Assembly: GCA_002839645.1 (NCBI GenBank)
Contig: PGYL01000001.1
Location: 40,710-104,709, forward strand
Length of the DNA: 64,000 bases
Origin: Methanomicrobiales archaeon HGW-Methanomicrobiales-2
Lineage (GTDB): Archaea > Halobacteriota > Methanomicrobia > Methanomicrobiales > Methanoculleaceae
Reading direction: 5' to 3'
Shown: piece by piece, positions 25,788 through 33,723 of the stretch
Numbering within the stretch: position 1 is the stretch's first letter
Layout: each line of letters opens with the position of its first letter
Program-made: the position numbers and the translations under genes
The notes under the pieces: model-generated
What the model saw: the letters and a program-made list of their open reading frames with translations, nothing else
Database searches by the model: none
Told to the model about the DNA's origin: nothing

Positions 25788-26636
25788 ATGAACCCCCAGA
25801 CCGTAGAAACGGTGCCCCGGGAACGCTCAGGATCCCTGCCTGCCCTCGGGGTAATGACCGTCATCCCTCTGGAGAACCTGAGGATACACACCTACGAGGC
25901 GCCCGAGGCGGCGGTCTTCGTCAACTCGCACATCCTCGAGACGGAGCACGGGCTGATCGTCATCGACACGCAGTTTCTCCGTCCTCACGCAGAAGACTTC
26001 CGCAGGTATGCCGATAGCCTGGGTAAACCGATCAACCGCGTCATCATCACGCACAGCCATCCGGACCACTGGTTCGGCTGCGAGTACTTCAGAAACGCCC
26101 CCATCTACGCTCTCGCCGAGGTCGCGGACCAGATCCGCGGGGGCGGGGAGGCCATGATCCAGGCATACGCACCAGCCTTCGGCGACGCGATCACGAAGAC
26201 GGTGGTGGTGCCGGAGCGGATCGTCCGGCCCGGGACCGAGACCCTCGACGGCGTGACGCTTGCGTACGAGAAGGCCGACGCGGCCGAGGCCGGCGTCAAC
26301 CTCGTCATCGAGCTCCCGGAGAACCGCGTGCTCATCGCCCAGGACCTCGTCTACAACCGGGTCCATGTCTTCCTGCAGCAAAAGGAGATGGGCCCGTGGC
26401 TCGCCCATCTCCGCCGGTTCCAGGAGAAGGAGTACGACTTTGTCCTTTCCGGGCACGGGCTGCCGGCGAACATGCAGGCGCTCGCGGATATGGCGGGGTA
26501 TCTTGAGGACGCGACGTCCGCGCTCGCGGCGAGCAACGATGTCCCGACCCTGAAACAGCACCTGGTCGGGAAGTATCCGTCCTACCGGGGCGAGATGCTG
26601 CTGGATATCAGCGGAAGGTATCTCTACGGGACGTGA
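25788..26636 (+). CDS. MBL-fold metallo-hydrolase, class-B-lactamase-like group
   Basis: A 282-residue metallo-hydrolase. The metal motif THSHPDHWFG (about 87-96) is canonical, preceded by GLIVIDTQFL and followed by VLIAQDLVYN and LSGHGLP with the remaining ligands. There is no signal peptide, so it is cytoplasmic and unlikely to be a true lactamase. Related proteins act on thioesters or sulfur compounds; the substrate is unknown. CCAAGGTTACATATAGGGG just before the gene contains a TATA-like element and implies a very short leader. Confidence 0.82.
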   Translation: MNPQTVETVPRERSGSLPALGVMTVIPLENLRIHTYEAPEAAVFVNSHILETEHGLIVIDTQFLRPHAEDFRRYADSLGKPINRVIITHSHPDHWFGCEYFRNAPIYALAEVADQIRGGGEAMIQAYAPAFGDAITKTVVVPERIVRPGTETLDGVTLAYEKADAAEAGVNLVIELPENRVLIAQDLVYNRVHVFLQQKEMGPWLAHLRRFQEKEYDFVLSGHGLPANMQALADMAGYLEDATSALAASNDVPTLKQHLVGKYPSYRGEMLLDISGRYLYGT

Positions 26637-26776
26637 GATCCTCGATACCTTTGTTCCTGTATCCGGATCTTTACCGTCATTACCGGCAGGGCCGTCCGTG
26701 ACTGAGGGTGGGGCGAGGGATCCCGGCGAGGTGCTACCTTCGCCGGGCTACGGCCGTGGCGGTGCAGATCCGGCTG

Positions 26777-27115
26777 TCATTCTTCCTGGATCATCGCCTC
26801 GACCGCATCTACCAGAGGCCCGAGGTTGGTCTGGATGATGTCCCAGAGAATCGTCGGTTTCACCGAATAATAGGAATGGACGCTGATATCCCGGAGCCCG
26901 GCAATCTTTCGCCATGCAATCTCCGGGTGGCGGGCGGTGACGCTGGCGGGGATCTGTTTTACGGCTTCCCCGATGGTGATAAACCTGAGCACGACGGCAT
27001 CGCGGCACATTGGGTCGCCCACAAACTCCTCAAACGTTCGGCCTCCCACATAGGAGCGGATGGCGGCAACGGCCTCCCGGATATCCTCCAGGTAGAGGAG
27101 GACGTCCCTAGGCAT
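26777..27115 (-). CDS. hepT: HepT-like HEPN toxin
   Basis: A 112-residue HEPN ribonuclease toxin of the MNT/HEPN (HepT/MntA) type. The catalytic signature R-x4-H-x-Y is intact in RDISVHSYY. The N-terminus MPRDVLLYLEDIREA is typical. In studied systems the partner MntA attaches AMP units to the Tyr of this motif and silences the RNase. The start overlaps the upstream mntA by eight bases, so antitoxin and toxin are co-translated. A similar pair, in opposite orientation, lies at 35452-36097. Confidence 0.88.
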   Translation of the reverse strand: MPRDVLLYLEDIREAVAAIRSYVGGRTFEEFVGDPMCRDAVVLRFITIGEAVKQIPASVTARHPEIAWRKIAGLRDISVHSYYSVKPTILWDIIQTNLGPLVDAVEAMIQEE

Positions 27116-27392
27116 AGACGACCTCGTCAAGGACAGCGCCCCGGATCCGGGGCTTTAAGGTATCGGCAATGACGAGATCCGTCCTTCGCCCCAGGAGGTC
27201 TTCGAGGTAGAACTTGAGGTCCATGAAGTGGTCAAAGGTCTCCTCCCCTTCCTGGAACTCCACCAGAATATCGATGTCGCTTGCCGCGGTGGCTTCGTTC
27301 CGGACCACAGACCCAAAGACGCCGATACGGGCCACGCCGTAGCGTTCCCGGATGGTGCGAAGGTTCTGCCGGATCTGGGCAAGGGGGTTCAT
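27108..27392 (-). CDS. mntA: MntA-like nucleotidyltransferase antitoxin
   Basis: A 94-residue minimal nucleotidyltransferase. The active site G-S-x10-D-x-D is complete in GVFGSVVRNEATAASDIDI, with a third acid in TDLVIAD. As antitoxin it would AMPylate the HEPN toxin encoded immediately downstream. The ATG at 27392 gives a standard start (MNPLAQIRQNLRTI); the frame reaches seven codons further up. Confidence 0.87.
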   Translation of the reverse strand: MNPLAQIRQNLRTIRERYGVARIGVFGSVVRNEATAASDIDILVEFQEGEETFDHFMDLKFYLEDLLGRRTDLVIADTLKPRIRGAVLDEVVYA

Positions 27393-27455
27393 CGTTACTT
27401 CTGGGTGATACATCCATCCTCTTATATTCTCCGGAACCCGGTCACCACTCCGCCC

Positions 27456-28010
27456 TCAGACCGGGGTGCCGGGCTTCTTCAGCACGTAGATGACCGTCCC
27501 CTCCTCGAACCCCTCGCCGCCGCGGGCCTCGCCGGCATAGGCGAACCCGTTCTTCTCGAGCACCCGGATGGATGCGACGAGGTCGGGGTAGGTCGTCGCC
27601 ACGATCTGCCGGACGCCGGGGAGGGAGAAGACCGCGGGGACGAGGTGGCGGACCGCCTCGGTTGCATACCCGCGGCGCTGGAACTCTTCGAGCACCGAGT
27701 AGCCGATGAGGACCGTGCCGGGAACCGGCGACGAGGCGATCCCCCCGCTGCCGACGAGGACCCGGCCGCCCTCTGCCGGGTCGTCCCGGACCCAGTACCA
27801 GGTGATGAAGAGGGGATCGGCGTTCTCCGCGGCCATCCTGATGAACTCGTCGAGTGTAGCGTCGTCGAGGAGCGGCGGCGGCCACGAGCCCGGGACGGCG
27901 GCGGAGAGGAGGCGGGCGAGGTTCTGATGATCGTTCCGGTCGGCCTCGAGGATCTCGAGCGTGGCAGGGATGAGATCGAGGCGTTCGGTATGGATGTGGA
28001 AGGGGTTCAT
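27456..28010 (-). CDS. GNAT-family N-acetyltransferase, RimJ/RimL-like
   Basis: A 184-residue acetyltransferase of the RimJ/RimL group. HTERLDLIPATLEIL opens the fold, GYSVLEEFQRRGYATEAV holds the acetyl-CoA pyrophosphate-binding R-x-x-G-Y/x-A element, and VLEKNGFAYAGEA is the usual closing helix-strand. These enzymes acetylate N-termini or small amines; the target is unknown. The ATG at 28010 is preferred to one at 28019. It stands alone, 60 bases from the mntA start. Confidence 0.85.
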   Translation of the reverse strand: MNPFHIHTERLDLIPATLEILEADRNDHQNLARLLSAAVPGSWPPPLLDDATLDEFIRMAAENADPLFITWYWVRDDPAEGGRVLVGSGGIASSPVPGTVLIGYSVLEEFQRRGYATEAVRHLVPAVFSLPGVRQIVATTYPDLVASIRVLEKNGFAYAGEARGGEGFEEGTVIYVLKKPGTPV

Positions 28011-28093
28011 CGCGGTCACTCAGGATATTTCCTGCGGAGAGCTCTTACCCGTTGCGGATCTCGATCTGTGGGGATACCCACCCCGGTCCTGCA

Positions 28094-28846
28094 CTAAGCC
28101 TCATCGGCCGTCCCGCCGCCCACTCGTTCCCCGACAAACGCCACCGCCTCCCCCGATAGGGTATACCGGACATCTCCCCCAATCTTTTCCTGGAGCACGA
28201 TGCCGTCGTTCTTCAGCCGCCGCATGTGCCACGAGACCGACGAGGCGGTGATCCCGAGCAGTTCGGCAAGTTCCCGCCGCGACGCCCCGGGGCTCTCCAG
28301 CAGGATGGCGAGGATCTCCCGGGTGTTCGGGTTTTTGAGGTGGATGAGCGCCTTCGCTTCGAGGGCCGAATACTTCTGCCGGTTCTCGAAGTATCCCGTC
28401 CGCCCCTCGACAGCGGCGGCGGCGATCATCCCGAACTCCTGGAGCCTCCCGAGGTGATACCTCAGGGTTCCCCGGTTTACCCCGAGGTCCTGAGCGAGAG
28501 TGCCGAGACGGATGCCCGGGTGGGCGTGAATGTGGTCGTAGATCGCCGTCCTGGTCTCATGTTCGAGTGCGGCGCGCTTTGCAATCCGGCGGTAGCCGAA
28601 GAAGAGCCAGACGTTTAAGAGAAACAGGACGTTGACGACGACCAGAAGCTCGGGGGAGGTTCCGATGAGCAGGCTGGTTATCAGCACCTGGGGCGGGACC
28701 TGCCACCACTCGATGGGCGTCAGTTCTTGGGGCGGGCCGTCGGGTATGTGGTCGCCGGCCGGCCTGACCGTGTACCCGGTGGCGGCCGCAGAGATGGGAA
28801 GAGCGGCGAGAAGGATGATCAGGAGAGCGGCCAGCCACCATCGCAT
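28094..28846 (-). CDS. Membrane-anchored regulator with two winged helices
   Basis: A 250-residue protein with a signal-like first hydrophobic segment (about 3-21), a short exposed stretch, a second transmembrane segment (about 58-82), then two winged-helix domains. The first (about 95-150) contains HPGIRLGTLAQDLGVNRGTL; the second (about 170-235) contains NPNTREILAILLESPGASRR and SSVSWHMRRLKNDGI. This layout is common in Methanomicrobia and suggests a one-component regulator that senses at the membrane and binds DNA directly. It diverges from the surface-protein cluster starting at 29065, its most likely target. The ATG at 28846 gives a clean signal segment. Confidence 0.8.
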   Translation of the reverse strand: MRWWLAALLIILLAALPISAAATGYTVRPAGDHIPDGPPQELTPIEWWQVPPQVLITSLLIGTSPELLVVVNVLFLLNVWLFFGYRRIAKRAALEHETRTAIYDHIHAHPGIRLGTLAQDLGVNRGTLRYHLGRLQEFGMIAAAAVEGRTGYFENRQKYSALEAKALIHLKNPNTREILAILLESPGASRRELAELLGITASSVSWHMRRLKNDGIVLQEKIGGDVRYTLSGEAVAFVGERVGGGTADEA

Positions 28847-28953
28847 GCTACAGGAATTGCGGTGCGGACCCTTGACCTTTGCGCTTTGTAGGCGACCATC
28901 ACCGCCCGGGTATGGAGAAACCGGGGCCTGTGGATAGACGGCCGACACAGAAA

Positions 28954-28966
28954 CCGTATATAATTG
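28954..28966 (+). promoter_or_regulatory. TATA-box candidate in the divergent region
   Basis: CCGTATATAATTG lies between the winged-helix regulator and the gene at 29065 and fits an archaeal TATA box. It would place the rightward transcript start near 28985-28990. The following stretch to 29064 contains a small remnant of propeller-repeat coding sequence. Confidence 0.45.
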
Positions 28967-29064
28967 CGTGTCCCAGATTCCATCATGATGGATCCCGGGG
29001 AGAGAACGCCTGCAGCGGCGCCCCGCCCCGGACGGCAGCTACCTCGTCGCGGGGGCCTCGCCGC

Positions 29065-29790
29065 ATGAGAGACCGGTGGCTTATCCTCGGCATCGCCGTT
29101 GTGGTGGTCTTCGTCCTCTGGCGTGCCTCCTACGTCCCGCCCGGCTACGAGACGATCAAATACGAGACCGTCCCGGTCCTTCCGGTGGAGCGGTACAATC
29201 CCCCGCTCATCGAGATCTGGGAGGCGATGGAAGAGCAGATCCCGTTCGACAACCGGACGGCGAGGTCGCCGCTGCTGGTCATGGATTTTGACGCGAACGG
29301 CTCGTTTACCTACATCCAGTTCAGCTTCTTCGCCGATGTGGAGGATGAACCCTGGGTCCACTCCGCCTTCGTCCTCAGAAACGGGAGCGCCTACCTCTCG
29401 TCCCAGCGGCTCGATTACCACCCCCCTCACGCGCACCCGCTGGGGAGCCTCGCCGCTGCCGATGCCATCCCGTTCGACGAGATCTCCTACGGCAAAAAGG
29501 GAATGAGCCTGAAGGTCTTCTACCACGAGCAGAACAGGACCTACGACGACACCTACAAAAACATCTACGCCATCGAGAACGGGACGCTTCGGCCGCTGGA
29601 GTTCATCTCTTTTGCCACCCCCGAGGTCTGGAACACCATCGAGATCTACCCGAGGGACCCGCCGGACGAAAACCGAACGGCAATCCGCATCGACGAGGAC
29701 CCCCGGGCGCTGGTCGTCTTTGCCCCGCGGGAGATCGGGCTGGTGGAGAGGGTCGTGTACAAAACGACTGCCGTCCCGGCAGGAGTTTGA
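29065..29790 (+). CDS. Hypothetical membrane-anchored exported protein
   Basis: A 241-residue protein with one N-terminal transmembrane helix (about 5-20, LILGIAVVVVFVLW) and a large external part. It contains several N-x-S/T sites (NRT, NGS), common in archaeal surface glycoproteins. The exposed part looks beta-rich (SPLLVMDFDANGSFTYIQFS; ALVVFAPREIGLVERVVY). I do not recognise a family. Its stop falls inside a copy of the dispersed hairpin motif. It is first in the rightward surface-protein cluster. Confidence 0.65.
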   Translation: MRDRWLILGIAVVVVFVLWRASYVPPGYETIKYETVPVLPVERYNPPLIEIWEAMEEQIPFDNRTARSPLLVMDFDANGSFTYIQFSFFADVEDEPWVHSAFVLRNGSAYLSSQRLDYHPPHAHPLGSLAAADAIPFDEISYGKKGMSLKVFYHEQNRTYDDTYKNIYAIENGTLRPLEFISFATPEVWNTIEIYPRDPPDENRTAIRIDEDPRALVVFAPREIGLVERVVYKTTAVPAGV

Positions 29791-29804
29791 ACACCGAAGG
29801 TGCG
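29782..29804 (+). repeat. Dispersed hairpin motif copy
   Basis: GGAGTTTGAACACCGAAGG-TGCGA overlaps the last codons of the preceding gene (PAGV then TGA). The core CACC-GAA-GGTG can fold into a short stem-loop. Nearly the same text occurs at 62543-62566, and related copies at 12358, 19445 and 36512. A terminator or REP-like role is possible. Confidence 0.6.
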
Positions 29805-29823
29805 ACAGAGACGATCGGCACAG

Positions 29824-29836
29824 AAAAGATATAAAT
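29824..29836 (+). promoter_or_regulatory. TATA box of the propeller gene
   Basis: AAAAGATATAAAT is a good archaeal BRE/TATA match about 36 bases before the ATG at 29872, and GGAG precedes that ATG as a ribosome site. It implies that the propeller gene has its own promoter even though it follows the gene at 29065 closely. Confidence 0.6.
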
Positions 29837-29871
29837 CCCTCTCCCCAATCGCTCATTTAAGGAGTCGAGCG

Positions 29872-31503
29872 ATGAGACGAAACTTTTTGGTTATCTTTTG
29901 CATTTTCGCATTGATCTCGGTTGCAGCCCCGGCGGCTGCCGAAACCCCCCGCCCGGCCGAGAGCCCGGTGGAGGCCCCCGTCGACCGGCTTGAGATCGAC
30001 GATGCGGTGAAACAGGCATCGCCCTACTATGTCATGCTCGTCGGAACCGATGACGAGCGGGAGAACCTACTCGGCTACATCGACCACTCCCCCCGCTCCG
30101 CCGAAGAGAAGGAGGCGATGAAGGAGTCTCTCCGCGAGATCTGGGTAAAATACCCGGTGGTGCACGAGACCGAGGGTGTGGTGACCCGGATCGCGTTCGA
30201 CCCGGCGGCGGGGGAGAACCCGGTCCTGACCGACGAGGAGAACGCCGTCCTCGCTGATATCTCCCGGGCGATGGCGGAGGCGTTTGCCGCCACGCCCACG
30301 GAAACGCAGGCTACCTGGTATGATCTCGCCATCTGGCTCGTCAAGACGGACGGGCAGGGGAACGAGGCCTGGAACCGGACCTACCCCGGCGGGGATAGTG
30401 CGGACGTCGCGGTGGTGCTCCAGACGGACGACGGGGGATACCTGATCGCCGGAAACACCGGGTTCCGGGACGCCCTGCTGCTCAGGACGGATGCCGACGG
30501 CAATGAGGTCTGGAGGAAGACCTACGGCGGGCCGGACTGGGATACCGTGCGTGCCGTGGTCGCGACCGGTGATGGCAACTACATCGTCGCCGGGAGCACC
30601 GGCTGGACGCCGGAGAAGAATACGCGGAGCGCCTGGCTCTTCAAGGTCGCGCCGGACGGCGGAGAGGTCTGGAGCCGGACGTTTCCGGGGGACGGACTCT
30701 TCACGACGGTCGATCTGACTGCTGATGGCGGGTTCATCCTCGGCGGGAATAGGAATGCCGGGACCGATGATGCATGGCTGGTCAGGGTCGACCGCGATGG
30801 GGGAGAGGAGTGGAACCGAACCATCGGCGGCAACGACTCCGGGATCGTGGACAACGTCATATCGACCCAGGTCGACGGGGGCTACCTCGTCGCGGTGAGG
30901 AACCCCTGGGAAGCGGCACGTTCCGGGACCGCCGCGCCCATCCGACTGTTCAAGACCGATCCGACGGGGGAGGTTCTCTGGACGAAGACGCTTGATGAGA
31001 TGGACGGCGGCACCGGCGCGACTCTTCTCGTGGTGCCCGGCGGAGGTGCCGTCGGCTATCTTCTCGCCTGCGGGGCCGTCCTCCCGGGAAGCGATCTCCC
31101 CGGCCCCTGCCTCTCTAAGATCGGCGGGACCGGAAGCATCGTCTGGACCGTGACGCCGGAGGTCCCCGGCGGCGCCCTCCTGGTCACATCGGCGGTCGCG
31201 CCGTCGCCGGGGGAGTATGCCTTCACCGGCACGGTCTACGCCGGCGGGCCGCACGACGGGTGGCTGGTGCTCCTGGACCATACGGGGAACGTCACTTCTG
31301 CGCATTCGTTCGGCGGAGACGCGACCGACGACATCTCGGCTCTCGCGGCGACGGCCGACGGCGGCTATATCCTCGCTGGCACCACCCGGTCGTTCGGGGA
31401 GAACGGGCGGGCGGCCCCCGGCCGTGCTCCGGGGTTCGAGGCGCTCGCGGCGACGGTCGCCTGCGGTATCGGGGTCCTGCGCCGCGGGGTGAGGCGGGGA
31501 TGA
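29872..31503 (+). CDS. Secreted beta-propeller protein with PGF-CTERM sorting signal
   Basis: A 543-residue surface protein. A signal peptide (about 1-23, ending near PAAAET) leads to an N-terminal helical part (about 30-155) and then about seven repeats of 45 residues, each with a D-G-G-Y-I/L-x-A-G strand and a W-x-R-T-x-G-G turn, as in kelch/delta-60-like propellers. The last 25 residues (APGFEALAATVACGIG then LRRGVRRG) fit the PGF-CTERM signal: Pro-Gly-Phe, hydrophobic helix, Arg cluster. Such tails are removed by archaeosortase A and replaced by a lipid anchor. Its stop overlaps the next ATG. Confidence 0.85.
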   Translation: MRRNFLVIFCIFALISVAAPAAAETPRPAESPVEAPVDRLEIDDAVKQASPYYVMLVGTDDERENLLGYIDHSPRSAEEKEAMKESLREIWVKYPVVHETEGVVTRIAFDPAAGENPVLTDEENAVLADISRAMAEAFAATPTETQATWYDLAIWLVKTDGQGNEAWNRTYPGGDSADVAVVLQTDDGGYLIAGNTGFRDALLLRTDADGNEVWRKTYGGPDWDTVRAVVATGDGNYIVAGSTGWTPEKNTRSAWLFKVAPDGGEVWSRTFPGDGLFTTVDLTADGGFILGGNRNAGTDDAWLVRVDRDGGEEWNRTIGGNDSGIVDNVISTQVDGGYLVAVRNPWEAARSGTAAPIRLFKTDPTGEVLWTKTLDEMDGGTGATLLVVPGGGAVGYLLACGAVLPGSDLPGPCLSKIGGTGSIVWTVTPEVPGGALLVTSAVAPSPGEYAFTGTVYAGGPHDGWLVLLDHTGNVTSAHSFGGDATDDISALAATADGGYILAGTTRSFGENGRAAPGRAPGFEALAATVACGIGVLRRGVRRG

Positions 31504-32042
31504 AGATCGCCCCCCTCCTCGCCGCGAGCGCGGGCTTCTTCTTCCTCTGGGGAGTCATGCCGGTGACGCTCGCAACCCGTGGTGCCGTCGGTTCCGGGAG
31601 TGTGATCATCCTGCTCTCGCTCGTCTCGCTCGCCGGGTCGGTCCAGTTCCTGCGGGCAATGCGGCGGGAGTCGCCCCGATGGTTCTGGAGCATCCCGTTC
31701 GCGGTCGTCTGCACTGCTCTTGCGCTCTGGACGGGAATCACCCGGTGGGTCGTGACGGTTCCCGATATCGGGAACCATGTATTCCTATTCCTGCTCCCCC
31801 CGGCGGCAGCATTGTTCTTCTACTCTTTCCCGGACGACTGCCGGAACGGGGTGCGGATGCCGATCGCCGTCTCCGCCCTTGTCAGCGTCCTGTCCCTCAT
31901 CCTGGCCGCTAACGCGTTCTGCACCCTTGTTCCCGGGACACCTGTGCCGGGTTTCATGGCGATTGCCATGGTCTTGTATACCCTCCTCCTCATGCCGCTC
32001 GTCGGGGTGCTCCTTGTCGTGACGGGGGTGGCCTGCCGATGA
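31500..32042 (+). CDS. Hypothetical polytopic membrane protein
   Basis: A 180-residue protein with about six hydrophobic helices filling nearly the whole chain (for example VIILLSLVSLAGSVQFL and HVFLFLLPPAAALFFYSF). I know no family for it. The ATG overlaps the propeller gene's stop and its own TGA overlaps the ATG of the decayed lipoprotein gene, so three genes are, or were, translationally coupled. It may serve as a membrane partner for the surface proteins encoded alongside. Confidence 0.65.
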   Translation: MKIAPLLAASAGFFFLWGVMPVTLATRGAVGSGSVIILLSLVSLAGSVQFLRAMRRESPRWFWSIPFAVVCTALALWTGITRWVVTVPDIGNHVFLFLLPPAAALFFYSFPDDCRNGVRMPIAVSALVSVLSLILAANAFCTLVPGTPVPGFMAIAMVLYTLLLMPLVGVLLVVTGVACR

Positions 32043-32231
32043 AGTATTTGGCGCTCGCGCTCCTCCTTGTCCTCGCCTGCACCGCCGGGTGCCGCGGACC
32101 CGCCGCCGGCGGACGAGATCGCCGCCCGGTTCATCGCGGCAGGGGACTTCTCCGCCACTGTAACGGTAACGGCCGGTCAGGAATTCGTCACTCTCAGGCA
32201 CGCATTTATTCCGGCAGGTTTCACACAATAG
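32039..32231 (+). pseudogene. Decayed lipoprotein gene fragment (frameshifted and truncated)
   Basis: The start encodes a convincing lipoprotein signal (MKYLALALLLVLACTAGC). In the next frame the text continues as ADPPPADEIAARFIAAGDFS and ends at TAG 32229-32231 after FIPAGFTQ. A single base shift near 32091 joins the halves, giving the beginning of a lipoprotein of the LolA-like or related surface type, of which only about 65 codons remain. The GH3 lipoprotein gene begins one base later, so a deletion may have fused the remnant to it. Confidence 0.5.
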
Positions 32232-32232
32232 T

Positions 32233-33423
32233 ATGCTCAACCGCTCCCTCGCCGGCCTCCTCATCGTCATCCTCGCGGTCTGTATCGCCGGCTGCACCTC
32301 CGCCCCGCCGGATACCGCGGACGCCGTCAACCGGACCCTCGACTCGCTCTCCCTTGAGGAGAAGATCGGGCAGATGCTCCTCGTCGGGTTCCGCGGCTAC
32401 TCCGCCGACCCGGATTCGCAGATCGCCCGCGACATCGCGGCCGGGCGTGTCGGCGGGGTGATCCTCTTCGACCGGGACGTGGCGCTCGGCACGAACGAGC
32501 GCAACATCAAAGACCCCGCCCAGGTCCGGGCCCTGACCGCCTCGCTCCAGGGCTACGCCGGAGCGATCCCGATCTTTGTCGCGGTCGACCAGGAGGGCGG
32601 GGCGGTCTGCCGCCTGAAGGAGTCCTCCGGTTTCCCCCCGACGGTCTCGGCCCGATCGCTGGGGGCGCAGGAGAACGAGACCGCCACCCGAAAAGCCGGG
32701 CAGGCGCTTGCGGCGATGGTCGGGGAGAACGGGTTCAACCTGAACTTCGGACCGGTCGTCGACCTTGCCGTCAACCCCGACTCGCCCGCGATCGGGAGAC
32801 TCAACCGGAGTTTCTCTGAAAACGCCACCGTGGTCGCCGAAAACGCACGGTGGATCATCGAGGAGCACCACAACCTCGGCGTGATGACGGCGATCAAGCA
32901 CTTCCCCGGCCACGGGAGTGCCATGACCGATACGCACGAGGGGTTCACCGACGTCACGGGGACGTGGACCGAGGAGGAACTCCTGCCCTACCGGGACCTC
33001 ATCGGCCGGGGCCCCCCCGCCATGGTGATGACCGCCCATGTCTACAACGCCAACCTGGACCCCGACTACCCGGCGACGCTCTCGGAGCCGACGGTCACCG
33101 GCATCCTCCGGGACCGGCTCGGTTATTCGGGCGTGGTCGTCACGGACGCGATGGACATGGGCGCCATCCACGACAACTACGACCTCAACGAGTCGCTGAA
33201 GCTCTCGATCAACGCCGGGTGCGACATCTTCCTCTTTGCAAACAACCTGGTCTACGATGAGAGAATCGCGGAGACGGCCGTCGGCATCGTGAAGGACCTC
33301 GTCGAAGCCGGGGAGATCTCAGAGGAGCGGATCGATGAGTCCTGCGGGCGGATCCTCAGGCTGAAGATGGCGTACCTGGACGGGGAAGCGGGGATTTCCG
33401 TCAGTTCTCCTGCAGACCGATAG
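32233..33423 (+). CDS. Glycoside hydrolase family 3 lipoprotein, NagZ-like
   Basis: A 396-residue GH3 enzyme with a lipoprotein signal (lipobox VCIAGC, Cys21). The fold begins with LSLEEKIGQMLLVGFRG. Functional sites are VDQEGGAV, KHFPGHGS (222-229), a likely general-acid His in the following TDTHEG loop (His235), and the nucleophile Asp305 in VVTDAMDMGAI. This single-domain layout matches beta-N-acetylhexosaminidases (NagZ type), which in bacteria cleave peptidoglycan fragments. Methanogens of this group lack peptidoglycan, so the substrate may be surface glycans or bacterial debris; bacterial origin by transfer is likely. Confidence 0.87.
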   Translation: MLNRSLAGLLIVILAVCIAGCTSAPPDTADAVNRTLDSLSLEEKIGQMLLVGFRGYSADPDSQIARDIAAGRVGGVILFDRDVALGTNERNIKDPAQVRALTASLQGYAGAIPIFVAVDQEGGAVCRLKESSGFPPTVSARSLGAQENETATRKAGQALAAMVGENGFNLNFGPVVDLAVNPDSPAIGRLNRSFSENATVVAENARWIIEEHHNLGVMTAIKHFPGHGSAMTDTHEGFTDVTGTWTEEELLPYRDLIGRGPPAMVMTAHVYNANLDPDYPATLSEPTVTGILRDRLGYSGVVVTDAMDMGAIHDNYDLNESLKLSINAGCDIFLFANNLVYDERIAETAVGIVKDLVEAGEISEERIDESCGRILRLKMAYLDGEAGISVSSPADR

Positions 33424-33621
33424 CCCATCCTTTTTCATCGTGCGGGACGGACGGGCTCCCGCCGGGGAGTGGTGGACCCCTTTTGGAGATCACGCTTCCC
33501 CACCGCCGTCCCGATGGCGGGTAGGTATCCCGGCGAAATGGACTCTCTGAACGGCTCCAGATACCGTAACCGTGTACATAACCAATCCCTCTCCGGAAAG
33601 AATAGGAGAAATCGTGATTAT

Positions 33622-33688
33622 ACTCATACTGATAAAATATGAGTTAATGTACTGATATTCTTTGGATATGAGTAGATATATTCATATC
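33622..33688 (+). promoter_or_regulatory. Two inverted repeats upstream of satD-like gene
   Basis: Repeat 1 has arms ACTCATA (33622-33628) and TATGAGT (33638-33644) around a 9-base AT-rich spacer. Repeat 2 has arms GATATGA (33665-33671) and TCATATC (33682-33688) around a 10-base spacer. The arms share the half-site ATATGAGT or its complement. They sit 36-102 bases before the ATG at 33724 in a markedly AT-rich gap (33424-33723), where the promoter must be. Autoregulation by the HTH-bearing SatD-like protein is an inference. Confidence 0.6.
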
Positions 33689-33723
33689 TGATGGCGGACA
33701 AGGATCTTTGAACGGCTGACGTC

